The notes under the pieces: model-generated
The model's database searches: none
What the model was told of the DNA's origin: nothing
Seen by the model: only the letters and a program-made list of their open reading frames with translations
Translations under genes and position numbers: made by a program
Part shown: piece by piece, positions 7,758-18,258 of the stretch
Layout of the letters: each line of letters begins with the position of its first letter
Position numbering within the stretch: the first letter of the stretch is position 1
Assembly: GCA_019747815.1 (NCBI GenBank)
Contig: JAIEQJ010000026.1
Coordinates: forward strand, 62,001 to 126,000
Length of the DNA: 64,000 nucleotides
Source: Hyphomonadaceae bacterium
Lineage (GTDB): Bacteria > Pseudomonadota > Alphaproteobacteria > Rhizobiales > Hyphomicrobiaceae
Direction: 5' to 3'

Positions 7758-8930
7758 TCAATTGCCTCGACAAGCTTGGAGGAAGAGCGCGCGAACCGCG
7801 GCCTCCTCGAGCTGAACCGGATTGGTGGGGGCCGTCGGATCGGCAAGCGCGGCGCGCGCGATCACCTCGGCCTTGCTGTCGTCGATGCCGAGCTCTGCCA
7901 GCGTCCGCGGGACGGCGAGGTCGCGGCACAGCTCCGCGATCCATGCGGCAACGCCGTCAAAGCCCTGCTGCGGCAATCCGAGGGCCTGGGCGAGAACATC
8001 CATCTTGGGCCCGATGGCGGAACGGTTGAACGCGAGCACATAGGGCATCAGCACGGCATTGAGCAGGCCGTGGTGGGTGCCATACATCGCGCCGATGGGG
8101 TGAGACAGCGAGTGAACGGCACCGAGCCCCTTCTGGAAGGCGACCGCGCCCATGGTCGCCGCGACCAGCATATATGCGCGCGCCTGCATGCTGCTCCCAT
8201 CGCGATAGGCGATCGGCAGCCACTGGCGCATCAGGCGCAGGCCTTCCACGGCAATGCCATCGGCCATGGGATGGAACCCCGGTGCGCAATAGGCTTCGAG
8301 GCAGTGGGCAAGGGCATCCATGCCGGTCGCCGCCGTCAGATGCGGCGGCACGCCCAATGTCAGGGCCGGATCACCAATCACGGCCACGGGCATGATGCGC
8401 GGATGGAAGATCAAGCGCTTGGTGTGCGTTGCCGCGTCGGTGATGACCGAGACGCGACCAACTTCCGAGCCCGTGCCGGCCGTGGTCGGGACGGCAACGG
8501 TTGGCGCAATCCCGCGCGGGTCCGCACGCGTCCAGTTGTCGCCGACATCCTCGAAGTCCCAGATGGGTCGCGACTGCCCGGACAGGAAGGCGATGGCCTT
8601 GCCGGCATCGAGCGCGCTGCCGCCGCCGAGCGCGACCACACCGTCGTGACCACCCGCCTTGAAGGCGCCGACCCCGGCGATGACGTTGGCCGCAACCGGA
8701 TTGGGCATGATGTCGCAGAAGAGCTTCGCTTCCAGGCCCACGTCGGCGAGATGACGGAGCGCGCCGGCCACCATGGGCAGCTTGGCAAGGCCCGCATCCG
8801 TCACCAGCAGGGGTCTCGCGATGCCGGCCGCCTTGCAGACGCTGCCAAGCTCGGCGATGCGGCCCGGCCCGAACTTGATGGCGGTCGGGTAGTTCCAGTT
8901 GGCGGAGAGCGACGAGGGATCGAGCGACAT
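7758..8930 (-). CDS. Iron-containing alcohol dehydrogenase
   Basis: This is a 390-residue cytoplasmic group III dehydrogenase that interconverts a primary alcohol and an aldehyde with NAD(P). The nucleotide-binding loop VALGGGSALDAGKAIAF is at about residues 100-116. The metal-binding elements are DALAHCLEAY near residue 205 and HSLSHPIGAMYGTHHG near residue 280, supplying the expected Asp and three His ligands. It is the last gene of a four-gene minus-strand operon, 6 nt after the aldehyde dehydrogenase. The pair would oxidise an alcohol through the aldehyde to the acid. The actual alcohol is unknown; a gamma-glutamylated amino-alcohol is proposed from the neighbouring ligase. Confidence 0.9.
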   Translation of the reverse strand: MSLDPSSLSANWNYPTAIKFGPGRIAELGSVCKAAGIARPLLVTDAGLAKLPMVAGALRHLADVGLEAKLFCDIMPNPVAANVIAGVGAFKAGGHDGVVALGGGSALDAGKAIAFLSGQSRPIWDFEDVGDNWTRADPRGIAPTVAVPTTAGTGSEVGRVSVITDAATHTKRLIFHPRIMPVAVIGDPALTLGVPPHLTAATGMDALAHCLEAYCAPGFHPMADGIAVEGLRLMRQWLPIAYRDGSSMQARAYMLVAATMGAVAFQKGLGAVHSLSHPIGAMYGTHHGLLNAVLMPYVLAFNRSAIGPKMDVLAQALGLPQQGFDGVAAWIAELCRDLAVPRTLAELGIDDSKAEVIARAALADPTAPTNPVQLEEAAVRALFLQACRGN

Positions 8931-8936
8931 GGAGAC

Positions 8937-10328
8937 CTATGCGGTTGCAAGACGCAGATGGAAGGATTTGGGATGGGTGAGGTGGTCGTAGCCGAGGGCC
9001 GACAGCGTTACACCGCGCCCCGATTTCTTCTTGCCGGTCCACGCGAGATCGGGATCGAGGTAGTCGCAGCGGTTCATGAACCACGTGCCCGTTTCGACGC
9101 GGTCGCCGATGGCGATGGCGGCCTCGGGATCAGCGGTCCAGATGGCAGCGGTCAGCCCGTACTCGCTATCGTTCATGAGCGCGATGGCTTCCTCATCCGA
9201 GCCGACCTTCATGATGCCGACCACCGGGCCGAAGCTCTCCTCGGTCATCACCCGCATCCCGTGATCGACATCGACCAGGATCTGGGGAGCCAGATAGGGC
9301 GTTCCGGCCCGGCTCATGGCGAAGGGCTTCTCATCGATGAGCGCGCGTGCGCCCTGTCGCACGGCCTCCGCGGTCTGGGCGCGCACGAAGTCCGCCGCCG
9401 CCGAGCGGACCAGCGGTCCGAGCGTGGTGTCCTGCTCCAGCGGGTTGCCAAGCACATAGCGGCGCGTCAGCGCCACGGCGCCCTCGACAAAGCGGGCATG
9501 GACGGCGGCGTGCACATAGATGCGCTCGATGCCGCAGCACGACTGTCCGGAATTGAAGAAGGCGCCATCAACAAGATTCTCGACGGCATGGTCGAGATCG
9601 GCATCGGCGCGCACATAGGCGGGATCCTTGCCGCCAAGCTCCAGTCCCACCCCTATGAAGCGGCCCGTCGCCGCCCCTTCCACTGCCGCACCGCCGGCAA
9701 CCGACCCCGTGAACGCGACGTGGCCGACGCCATCGTGGGCGATGAGGCGGGCGGTCGCCGCATGCGACATGTGCAGGGCCTGCAGCAGGCCATCCGGCAA
9801 GCCGGCCCGGCGCGCTGCAGCCGCAAAGCGCTCCGAGCACAGCGGCGTCTGCTGGGCATGCTTGAGGAGAACCGCGTTGCCGGCCATCAGCGCTGGCACC
9901 ACGGCATTGACCGCCGTCAGATAGGGGTAGTTCCACGGCGCGACGACCAGAACCACGCCCACCGGATCGCGGCGGATGAAGCGCCTGAACCCCTGCTTGG
10001 GGCCGACGTCGATGTCGGCCAGCGCCTGCGGGGCCAGCGCAATCATGGTGCGCGCCCGCTCCTCAAAGCCACGCACCTCGCCCGGCGTATAGCGGATCGG
10101 CCGCCCCATCTGCCAAGTGAGCTCGCGGGCGATGTCGTCGCCATCGGCACAGAAGGCGTCGACAAGGGCGCTGAGCAAAGAAGCCCGCTCGCCGACCGGG
10201 CGACGGCGCCAGTCGGCCTGAGCGGCGACGGCGCGCGCCAGCGCGGCCGCAATATCCTGATCCGAAGACTGCGCCCGCTCGGCGTAGACCGAGCCGTCGA
10301 CCGGGCTGATGGTTCGAAACGTTGCCAT
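8937..10328 (-). CDS. NAD(P)-dependent aldehyde dehydrogenase
   Basis: This 463-residue ALDH-superfamily enzyme has the catalytic cysteine in FNSGQSCCGIERIY (about residue 265) and the general base glutamate in GLELGGKDPAY (about residue 230). The cofactor-site motifs are PWNYP and FTGSVAGG. The start at ATG 10328 (MATFRTISPVDG) is preferred to the TTG at 10334. It lies between the glutamine-synthetase-like ligase (12 nt upstream) and the alcohol dehydrogenase (6 nt downstream), so it is expected to oxidise the aldehyde made by the latter. The subfamily resembles semialdehyde and amino-aldehyde dehydrogenases, but specificity cannot be read from the sequence. Confidence 0.9.
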   Translation of the reverse strand: MATFRTISPVDGSVYAERAQSSDQDIAAALARAVAAQADWRRRPVGERASLLSALVDAFCADGDDIARELTWQMGRPIRYTPGEVRGFEERARTMIALAPQALADIDVGPKQGFRRFIRRDPVGVVLVVAPWNYPYLTAVNAVVPALMAGNAVLLKHAQQTPLCSERFAAAARRAGLPDGLLQALHMSHAATARLIAHDGVGHVAFTGSVAGGAAVEGAATGRFIGVGLELGGKDPAYVRADADLDHAVENLVDGAFFNSGQSCCGIERIYVHAAVHARFVEGAVALTRRYVLGNPLEQDTTLGPLVRSAAADFVRAQTAEAVRQGARALIDEKPFAMSRAGTPYLAPQILVDVDHGMRVMTEESFGPVVGIMKVGSDEEAIALMNDSEYGLTAAIWTADPEAAIAIGDRVETGTWFMNRCDYLDPDLAWTGKKKSGRGVTLSALGYDHLTHPKSFHLRLATA

Positions 10329-10338
10329 TCCCAAGGAA

Positions 10339-11758
<1,420 letters not shown>

Positions 11759-11762
<4 letters not shown>

Positions 11763-12547
11763 GCGTTGAGATGGTCCAGGATCTCGGCGTGCAGCGACGG
11801 CGTTGCCGCCGCAAGCACACGGCCGTCGCTGCCCAGTCCGAGCGGCCGGCCCGACCAGTCCGTGATCACGCCGCCGGCCCCCTCGATCACAGGGATCAGG
11901 GCCATGAAGTCGTACGGCTTGAGCTGCGCTTCCATCACGGCATCGACGAACCCGCTGGCGAGCAGGGCATAGGCGTAGCAATCGCCGCCGAAACGGCGCA
12001 TGCGCGCCTGCGCGCTGACCGCATCGAACAGGGCACGGGCGCCCCCCTCGAAGATGTCGGGGGTCGTGGCATAGAGCACGGCATCGGCCAGGCGCGTGCA
12101 CGCGCGCGTGCGGCACACAGTGCCGTTCCAGAGGCTGGGCTGGCCGGCAATCCCCACCCAGCGTTCGCTGAGCGCCGGGTGGTCGACAACGCCTAGGACC
12201 GGCGTCGTCCCATCCAGCAGCGCGATCAGCGTGCCGAAGGTCGGCATGCCGGTGATGAAGCTCTTGGTGCCGTCGATCGGATCGATCACCCAGGTCAGGT
12301 CGCTCGACCCTGCCTCGCGGCCGTGCTCCTCGCCGAAGAGGCCGTGCGCGGGAAAGCACTCGCGGATGCGCCGGCGCAGCAGCGCCTCGATCTGGCGATC
12401 CGCCTCGGTCACCGGCGAGGCATCGCTCTTGGTATCGACAGTCAGCGGGCGGCGGAAATAGCCGAGCGCGACCGATGCCGCCATATCAGCAAGGCTCTCG
12501 GCAAACGCCGCCGCGTCCTGCAACCGAAAATCTGTATGAGCCGCCAC
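11759..12547 (-). CDS. Inositol monophosphatase-family phosphatase (HisN-like)
   Basis: This is a Mg-dependent phosphatase of the IMPase/FBPase fold. LFGEEHGRE gives the metal-binding GEE, VIDPIDGTKSFITGMP the DPIDGT signature, and LKPYDFMALIPVIEGAGG the C-terminal aspartate motif. CRTRAC and FGTLIALLDG are reminiscent of HisN histidinol-phosphate phosphatases. A GTG start at 12547 gives 262 residues, the usual length. The longer track start at 12646 would place the start codon upstream of a good promoter match (12584-12612). It is first in the operon and overlaps the ligase by ATGA. Away from his genes it may dephosphorylate an imported phosphorylated amino-alcohol. Confidence 0.83.
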
Positions 12548-12583
12548 GATTGTCAGCGCGCCGTCATGAATGGGTCCTAGCCT

Positions 12584-12612
12584 GTTGTAGACAAATTTCC
12601 CCAGATTTGCAA
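12584..12612 (-). promoter_or_regulatory. Candidate promoter of the phosphatase-ligase-ALDH-ADH operon
   Basis: On the minus strand TTGCAA (12612-12607) and TACAAC (12589-12584) are separated by exactly 17 bp, a four-of-six match to each sigma-70 hexamer. They lie about 37 bp upstream of the proposed GTG start. The 100-bp region is AT-rich and holds dyads such as CAAAT-N8-ATTTG (12593-12610), so the DeoR regulator at the end of the opposite arm may bind here. Predicted by eye only. Confidence 0.35.
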
Positions 12613-12658
12613 TTCTGCACAAAATTACACATCTGCAGCGGCGCAATGGGTGCTACTC

Positions 12659-13672
12659 ATGACGGTCATGGCGATGCGCACACTCCGGTGGTCCTGCTGC
12701 CTCACGATGCTGCTGGTCGGCTCGGTGCAGGCGGGAACGGTGACGGCCTACACGGCGCTGGAGGAGGATGAGATCGCCGCCTATGTCGCCGCCGCCAAGA
12801 CGGCGCTGCCCGATGTCGCCTTGAAGGTGCTGCGGCTCTCCACCGGCGATCTCAGCGCCCGCATCCTGGCCGAGGCGGCCAACCCCCAGCACGACGTGAT
12901 CTGGGGCCTCGGCGTCACCAACATGCTCGACCCGCGCATCCAGGCCCTGCTGGAGCCCTATACGCCCAAGGGCGCCGACAAGCTGCCGCCCAGGGCGCGC
13001 GGCGCCGACGGCCGATGGTTTGCCGCCACCGGCTACATGGCGGCCTTCTGCGTCAACACCGAGCGGCTGAAGGCCAAGGGCCTGCCCAGCCCCAGGGACT
13101 GGAGCGACCTGCTCGATCCCAAATACAAGGGCGAGGTGGTGATGCCGAACCCGGTCTCCTCGGGCACGGGCTATCTGCAAGTCGCCGGCATCCTGCAGCA
13201 GCAGGGCGAGGAAGCGGGCTGGAAGCTCATCAAGGGGCTGGATGCCAATGTGGCCCAGTACATCAAGTCCGGCTCGCGGCCCTGCAAGGTGGCGCGGGCC
13301 GGTGAGTTCGCCATCGGCGTGTCGCTGGCTTTTGCCGCCATTCAGTCGGTGGAGGAGGGATTTCCCGTCACGATGGTGATCCCGGCCGGCGGCGCGGGCT
13401 ATGAATTGGAGGCCTCCGGGCTCATGCGCACGTCCAAGAACCCGGCCGACGCCAAGCGCTTTCTCGACTGGACGCTCTCCGAGGCCGCGGCCGCGCTCTA
13501 TGGCCGCTACAAGGAGATCGTCACCACCCCCGGCTACAAGCCCTCCGCCGCCTTCATCAAGGCCGGGCTGCCCGAGGACGTGTCGGCGGCCCTCGTCCGG
13601 ATGGATTTCGACATGTCGGCCAAGATGCGCTCGGCCATTCTCGAGCGCTGGCAGAAGGAGATCGGCCGCTAG
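12659..13672 (+). CDS. ABC transporter substrate-binding protein, 2-aminoethylphosphonate type
   Basis: This periplasmic solute-binding protein of about 337 residues has a short signal peptide (MRTLRWSCCLTMLLVGSVQAG). The mature part begins TVTAYTALEEDEIAAY and contains LKVLRLSTGDLSARIL, the layout of the family annotated as 2-aminoethylphosphonate-binding within the iron/thiamine/AEP group. LPSPRDWSDLLDPKYKGEVVMPNP is a typical hinge region. It opens the plus-strand arm of the divergent locus, followed by its ATPase and a fused permease. Neither AEP nor any other ligand is proven. No PhnW or PhnX phosphonatase gene lies nearby, so an aminoalkyl phosphate or phosphonate analogue is possible. 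Confidence 0.85.
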   Translation: MTVMAMRTLRWSCCLTMLLVGSVQAGTVTAYTALEEDEIAAYVAAAKTALPDVALKVLRLSTGDLSARILAEAANPQHDVIWGLGVTNMLDPRIQALLEPYTPKGADKLPPRARGADGRWFAATGYMAAFCVNTERLKAKGLPSPRDWSDLLDPKYKGEVVMPNPVSSGTGYLQVAGILQQQGEEAGWKLIKGLDANVAQYIKSGSRPCKVARAGEFAIGVSLAFAAIQSVEEGFPVTMVIPAGGAGYELEASGLMRTSKNPADAKRFLDWTLSEAAAALYGRYKEIVTTPGYKPSAAFIKAGLPEDVSAALVRMDFDMSAKMRSAILERWQKEIGR

Positions 13673-13690
13673 GCCCGGCACCGCCCGCCA

Positions 13691-14692
13691 ATGCAGCTTC
13701 AGATCCGCAACCTGCGCAAGGCCTACGGCGCGACCATCGCGCTGGACGGCGTATCCTTCACCGCCAGCGCTCCGCAATTCGTGTGCCTGCTCGGCCCCTC
13801 GGGCTGCGGCAAGACCACCCTGCTGCGCATGATCGCCGGACTGGCCCAGCCCGACGGCGGCGAGCTGCGGCTCGGCACGCAGGACCTCACCCTGGTCCCC
13901 GCGCGCCGGCGCGGCTTTGGCATCGTGTTCCAAAGCTACTCCCTGTTTCCGAACATGACCGTAGCGCAGAACATCGGCTACGGCTTGCGCATCCGCGGCG
14001 ACGCGCCCGAGCGGATCAAGGCACGCGTCGGCATCCTGCTGGACATGATCAGGCTGCCGCAGCTTGCCGATCGCTATCCATGGCAGCTCTCGGGCGGGCA
14101 GCAGCAGCGCGTCGCGCTCGCGCGCGCGCTCGCACCGGAACCCAAACTGCTCCTCCTCGATGAGCCGCTGTCGGCGCTGGACGCGAAGGTGCGCACCGAG
14201 CTGCGCACCGAGATCCGCTCCCTGCAGCAGCAGCTCGGCATCCTCACGCTCATGGTCACGCACGACCAGGAAGAGGCGCTGACGCTCGCGGACCGGATCG
14301 TGTGCATGCGGCAGGGCGCCATCGCCCAGGCCGGCACGCCGGAGGAGCTCTACAGCCGCCCCACCAACCGCTTCGTCGCCGACTTCATGGGCCTCAGCAA
14401 CATGATCGCGCCCGAAATCGTGCGGCGGCTGGCGCCGCACCTGCTCGATGGCGACGCGCCGGAGGCCGATCGGATCGCGTGCGTGCGCCCGGAGGACATC
14501 CGGCTCGACGCGTCCGGCACGGGCGCGCGCATCCAGCAGGTTCAGTTCCTCGGCAACCTCTCCAGGCTGCGCGTCGATTGGCCGGGTGGCGAGCTCATCG
14601 TGGAGGAGACGGGCTACACCCAATTGCGGCCTGGAATGGAGGTCGGCGTCGCGTTCAAGGCCGACCGCTGCGCCTGGGTGTCGGCCTCGTGA
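13691..14692 (+). CDS. ABC transporter ATP-binding protein, AEP/iron/spermidine type
   Basis: This 333-residue ATPase energises the importer. It has Walker A GPSGCGKTTLL (about residues 36-46), the Q-loop FQSYSLFP, signature [15 protein letters not shown], Walker B LLLLDEPLSALD and the H-loop TLMVTHDQEEA. A C-terminal TOBE-like domain follows from about residue 240 (IACVRPEDIRLD). This is the MalK/PotA/PhnT plan. It begins 18 nt after the binding protein and its stop overlaps the GTG start of the permease by 4 bp, so subunits should be made in balance. Confidence 0.92.
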   Translation: MQLQIRNLRKAYGATIALDGVSFTASAPQFVCLLGPSGCGKTTLLRMIAGLAQPDGGELRLGTQDLTLVPARRRGFGIVFQSYSLFPNMTVAQNIGYGLRIRGDAPERIKARVGILLDMIRLPQLADRYPWQLSGGQQQRVALARALAPEPKLLLLDEPLSALDAKVRTELRTEIRSLQQQLGILTLMVTHDQEEALTLADRIVCMRQGAIAQAGTPEELYSRPTNRFVADFMGLSNMIAPEIVRRLAPHLLDGDAPEADRIACVRPEDIRLDASGTGARIQQVQFLGNLSRLRVDWPGGELIVEETGYTQLRPGMEVGVAFKADRCAWVSAS

Positions 14693-16338
14693 CGGGCACC
14701 ATCAAACGCGCGCGCGACTCCGACCGTTGGCTGCTTGCGGCCTGTCTGGGCGTGCCGCTTGCCGCGCTCCTCATCTTCTTCGCCAACCCGCTCGCCACCG
14801 TCGTCGCGTACAGCCTCATGGAGCCGGACGGCCAAATCGGCCTCGGCAACTATGCGAGCGTGATGGCCGCGCCGAACTTCTGGCGCGCGACCGCCAACAG
14901 CCTGGTCATGAGCCTGTCGACCACGGCTGTGGCTCTGCTGCTCGGGCTTGTCATCGCCTACGCCACCCAGCGATGCCGCGTTCCGGGCCGTGCCTTGCTG
15001 CTCGGCGCCGTCGCCCTGCCCCTGCTCGCGCCCTCGCTCGTGCAGGGTCTCGGGCTGATCTTTCTGCTTGGCCGCAACGGCCTTATCACCAAGCTGCTCG
15101 GCATAGAGATCAACATCTACGGCTTCTGGGGGCTGCTGATCGCCAACACCCTGTATGCCCTGCCGCAGGCCGTGCTGATCATCGCTGCGGCGCTGCGCTC
15201 CGCCGACGCGCGCATCTATGAGGCAGCTGAAGTGCTGGGCAGCTCAGGCGTGCGGCGGTTCTTCGACATCACCCTGCCCAACATCAAGTTCGGCTTGCTG
15301 AGCGCCGCCTTCATCATCTTCACGGTGACCATCACGGACTTCGGCAACGCCGCCACCATCGGCGGCGACTACGCCATCCTCGCCACCGAGATCTACGGCC
15401 AGGTGGTCGGTCAGATGAACTTCAACATGGGCGCGGTTGTCGGCATCCTGCTGCTGCTGCCGACCCTGCTCGCCTTCTACCTGGAGCGGGTGGCGACCGA
15501 GCGCCAATTCGGATCGGGCAGCGAGGCCGCCGTTCCGCTCACGCCGGCATGGACGCCCGCGCGCGATCTTCCCATGACCGTGGCGGCATGGCTGATCGCC
15601 CTGCTGCCGGTCGTGACGATCGGCATCGTCGTCTACGCCAGCTTCGTGTGGCTGTGGCCGTATCGCTTCGACCTCACGCTGCGCCACTACGCCGTGAAGA
15701 TCTCCGGCGGCTACGAGCCGCTCTGGACGACGGTGCAGGTCTCGCTGGGGGCTGCTCTTGCCGGCACCCTCCTGCTGTTCGCGCTCGGCTTCGCCCTGCA
15801 GCGCCTGCCGCGCGCGATCGTGAAGCCGATCTATCTCCTGTGCCTGCTTCCGGCAGCGGTTCCCGGTCTGGTGCTCGGCCTGGCATACGTGCTGACATTC
15901 AATGCTCCCGGCATGCCCTGGCAGGCCCTCTACGGCACGGCCACCCTGCTCGCCGTCTGCAACATGATGCACTACTGGACGCAGGGGTTCCTCACGACCA
16001 TGACGGGGCTGCGCCAGGTGCCGTCCGCGCTCGAGGAAACGGCGGCCTCTCTCGGTGCGGGGCTGCCCAGATTGGTGCGCGACGTGACGGGGCCCTGGAT
16101 GGCGCCCACGCTGGTGTCGGTCTTCTTCTTTCTGTTCATGAGATCGATGGTGACCTTGTCCGCCGTCGTCTTTCTCGTGACGGCCTCTGTCAGTGTTGCG
16201 TCGGTCTCGATCATGCGGCTCGACGAAGCCGGCTTCACGTCCCAGGCCGCCGCCTATGCCACGTGCACGATGGCCGTCGTCGTCCTGGCCGCGGGCCTGA
16301 TGCGGCTCTCCTTGCGCCTGCTCGGCCGCGGGGGTTAG
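14689..16338 (+). CDS. ABC transporter permease, fused double permease of AEP type
   Basis: The 549-residue product fuses two permease domains of about six helices each, with EAA loops at EAAEVLGSSGVRRFFDITLP (first half) and EETAASLGAGLPRLVRDVTG (second half). A fused 545-550 residue permease is typical of the 2-aminoethylphosphonate and iron families. The GTG at 14689 overlaps the ATPase stop (GTGA). The track ORF starts far upstream in a shadow frame and should be cut there. The gene completes the importer and is followed after 4 nt by the regulator. Confidence 0.9.
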   Translation: MTGTIKRARDSDRWLLAACLGVPLAALLIFFANPLATVVAYSLMEPDGQIGLGNYASVMAAPNFWRATANSLVMSLSTTAVALLLGLVIAYATQRCRVPGRALLLGAVALPLLAPSLVQGLGLIFLLGRNGLITKLLGIEINIYGFWGLLIANTLYALPQAVLIIAAALRSADARIYEAAEVLGSSGVRRFFDITLPNIKFGLLSAAFIIFTVTITDFGNAATIGGDYAILATEIYGQVVGQMNFNMGAVVGILLLLPTLLAFYLERVATERQFGSGSEAAVPLTPAWTPARDLPMTVAAWLIALLPVVTIGIVVYASFVWLWPYRFDLTLRHYAVKISGGYEPLWTTVQVSLGAALAGTLLLFALGFALQRLPRAIVKPIYLLCLLPAAVPGLVLGLAYVLTFNAPGMPWQALYGTATLLAVCNMMHYWTQGFLTTMTGLRQVPSALEETAASLGAGLPRLVRDVTGPWMAPTLVSVFFFLFMRSMVTLSAVVFLVTASVSVASVSIMRLDEAGFTSQAAAYATCTMAVVVLAAGLMRLSLRLLGRGG

Positions 16339-16342
16339 TCAC

Positions 16343-17107
16343 ATGTGGTCGGGCGAGCGCGAGCAGCACATTCTGCGCCTTTTGTCGGCGGCCGAGGGCC
16401 GGCTGGAGACCGATCGTCTCGCCGAGATGCTGAAGGTCTCGCGCGAGACGATCCGGCGCGATCTGCTGCGCCTGGAGTCGGCCGGCAAGGTCCGCCGGGT
16501 GCACGGCGGTGTGTTTGCGGTCGAAGTCACCGCCGAGAAGCCGTTCCTGGCCCGTCGCCGCCTGCATGCCGAGGCCAAGCAGCGCATCGCCCAAGCGGCC
16601 GCTCGACTGCTGCAGCCCGGAGAATCCTGCTTCATCGATGCCGGCACCACGACGGCTGCGTTCGCCACCGCCCTCAGCAGCGTTCCGCTCGCCTCTGTCA
16701 TCACCAATTCGCTCGATGTCGCCACGACGCTGCGCAATGCCCAGCCTACTGCGGATGTGCTCCTGCTCGGCGGCAATCTCGGCACGGACGTGCCGGGCAC
16801 GCACGGCGAGCTGACCATCAGTCAGATCGGGCGTTTCCGTCCCGCAATGGCGTTCATTTCCACCGTCGGCGTCCATCACAAGCACGGCGCCACGAACTAT
16901 CTTCTCCCCGAGGCCGAGGTCGCGCGCGCCATGATCGCCAATGCCGGGTGCGTGGTGCTGCTGGCCGACCGCAGCAAGCTGGGCGAGGTCAGCCGCGTGC
17001 AGGTGTGCACCTGCGCCGAGATCGATGTGCTGATCACCGAGCGCGGCGGCCATCCGCTCCTCGCACAGCTCAAGAAGGCGGGCATACGCAACCTGGTGGA
17101 AGCCTGA
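16343..17107 (+). CDS. DeoR/GlpR-family transcriptional regulator
   Basis: This is a 254-residue regulator. Its N-terminal DeoR winged helix carries RLETDRLAEMLKVSRETIRRDL (residues about 18-39) and the following wing VRRVHGGVF. The C-terminal sensor domain has the sugar-phosphate isomerase-like DAGTTTAAFA and ITNSLDVATTL. DeoR proteins generally sense phosphorylated metabolites, which fits a locus with a phosphatase and a phosphonate/phosphate-ester type importer. It lies 4 nt after the permease, so it is the last gene of the importer operon and probably controls both arms from the 12548-12658 region. Confidence 0.88.
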   Translation: MWSGEREQHILRLLSAAEGRLETDRLAEMLKVSRETIRRDLLRLESAGKVRRVHGGVFAVEVTAEKPFLARRRLHAEAKQRIAQAAARLLQPGESCFIDAGTTTAAFATALSSVPLASVITNSLDVATTLRNAQPTADVLLLGGNLGTDVPGTHGELTISQIGRFRPAMAFISTVGVHHKHGATNYLLPEAEVARAMIANAGCVVLLADRSKLGEVSRVQVCTCAEIDVLITERGGHPLLAQLKKAGIRNLVEA

Positions 17108-17302
17108 GATATGGCGCCCACCCGCCCTTCGCGCCGGCGCAGGCCGAGGCCCAGTCCCGGCGTTGTCTCCTCCAAAGGATAGCAGAGCTGATCCTCAGCC
17201 CACGCAGCGGCGCGGCCACAGCCTCCTCCAGCGAATCACTTTAGGGTCACGCGTCTCCGGCACGCTCGGAATGCATCCTCTTCATCCACGGAGAGCTTGA
17301 TC

Positions 17303-18238
17303 ATGCGCGTGAGGCCTTGTTTCCTTGGCTTGATTGCCATCTTCCCCCTCTTGGGGGCAGCGCCGTCCGCCATCGCTGACGAGTATTCCTTCTCGTCCTA
17401 TGGGCTTGGTGGCGCAGCCTTTGGAGCGGGCGTGACACCCCCGCCAGGAACATACGTTTCCTTCGTCAGCGGCCTCTACAGAGGCAAGATCGACGGCACT
17501 ATCAACTTTGGTGGCGTTATCCTTACGGCCGGCCTCAAGGCCGATTTCTTCCAGGCCGCCCTGAATGGCCTCTATGTTCCGGAGCGGAAGGTATTGGGCG
17601 GCCAGCTCGGATTGTCGGTCACTGTTCCTGTCGGCTATATCGACATTGAGGGCGGCGTAGCCGTCGGACCTGTGGCGGCCATACGCCAGACCAATGGTTG
17701 GGGTTTGGGAGACATCGCGCCACGGCTTCAGCTCGGATGGCAGCACGGCAGCTTCTCCCATCTCGTGTACATCCAAGGCGCCCTCCCGACAGGCCGATAT
17801 GACATCGGTTTTGCTCCGAACATTGGTTTGAACCGTCCCGGCATCGATACGGGGTGGGCATTCACCTTCACGGACAAGAGCACCAAGCTGCAGTTCAATG
17901 GCGCGCTTGGCGTAACGTTCAACTTCGAGAACGAAGCCACCAACTACCAGAGCGGCAACGACTTCCACTTCGAGTGGGCGATCGGCCGCGAGATTGCACA
18001 GGGACTGGTTGTTGGGATCGTCGGCTACGACTATCGCCAGCTGAACGGCGATAGCGGCTCCGGCGCGCTCCTTGGCCCCTTCAAGGGCAGCGTCGACGCC
18101 ATCGGCGCAGGCCTCAGCTACACAACCCTGATCCAGAAGACGCCGCTCGTGCTCAACTTGCGCCACTATGAGGAGTTCAACGCTGAGCGCCGAATGGATG
18201 GCCGAATGACCATCTTCTCCGGCACCGTACGATTTTGA
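17303..18238 (+). CDS. MetA-type outer-membrane protein (phenol meta-pathway family)
   Basis: This 311-residue protein has a cleavable signal peptide (cleavage near AIADE, residue 26). Alternating beta-strand pattern follows to a C-terminal phenylalanine (SGTVRF), the hallmark of outer-membrane barrels. Segments such as GQLGLSVTVPVGYI, LQLGWQHG and LVYIQGALPTGRYD match the family called phenol degradation protein MetA (COG4313), thought to help uptake of hydrophobic compounds. ATG at 17303 is chosen because GGAGAG lies 7 nt upstream; the TTG at 17297 is less likely. It stands alone on the plus strand, facing the YiaV-like gene. Confidence 0.75.
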   Translation: MRVRPCFLGLIAIFPLLGAAPSAIADEYSFSSYGLGGAAFGAGVTPPPGTYVSFVSGLYRGKIDGTINFGGVILTAGLKADFFQAALNGLYVPERKVLGGQLGLSVTVPVGYIDIEGGVAVGPVAAIRQTNGWGLGDIAPRLQLGWQHGSFSHLVYIQGALPTGRYDIGFAPNIGLNRPGIDTGWAFTFTDKSTKLQFNGALGVTFNFENEATNYQSGNDFHFEWAIGREIAQGLVVGIVGYDYRQLNGDSGSGALLGPFKGSVDAIGAGLSYTTLIQKTPLVLNLRHYEEFNAERRMDGRMTIFSGTVRF

Positions 18239-18258
18239 CTTGTGCGTGCCTCAGGCGC

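Noticed and set aside
12548-12646. Longer N-terminus for the HisN-like phosphatase starting at 12646
   Set aside because: It adds about 33 residues with no family match and places the start upstream of a good promoter-like pair; the GTG at 12547 gives the standard length.
12659-16338. Firm assignment of the ABC importer to 2-aminoethylphosphonate
   Set aside because: Only family resemblance supports it and no phosphonate-degrading enzyme is encoded next to it, so the ligand is left open.
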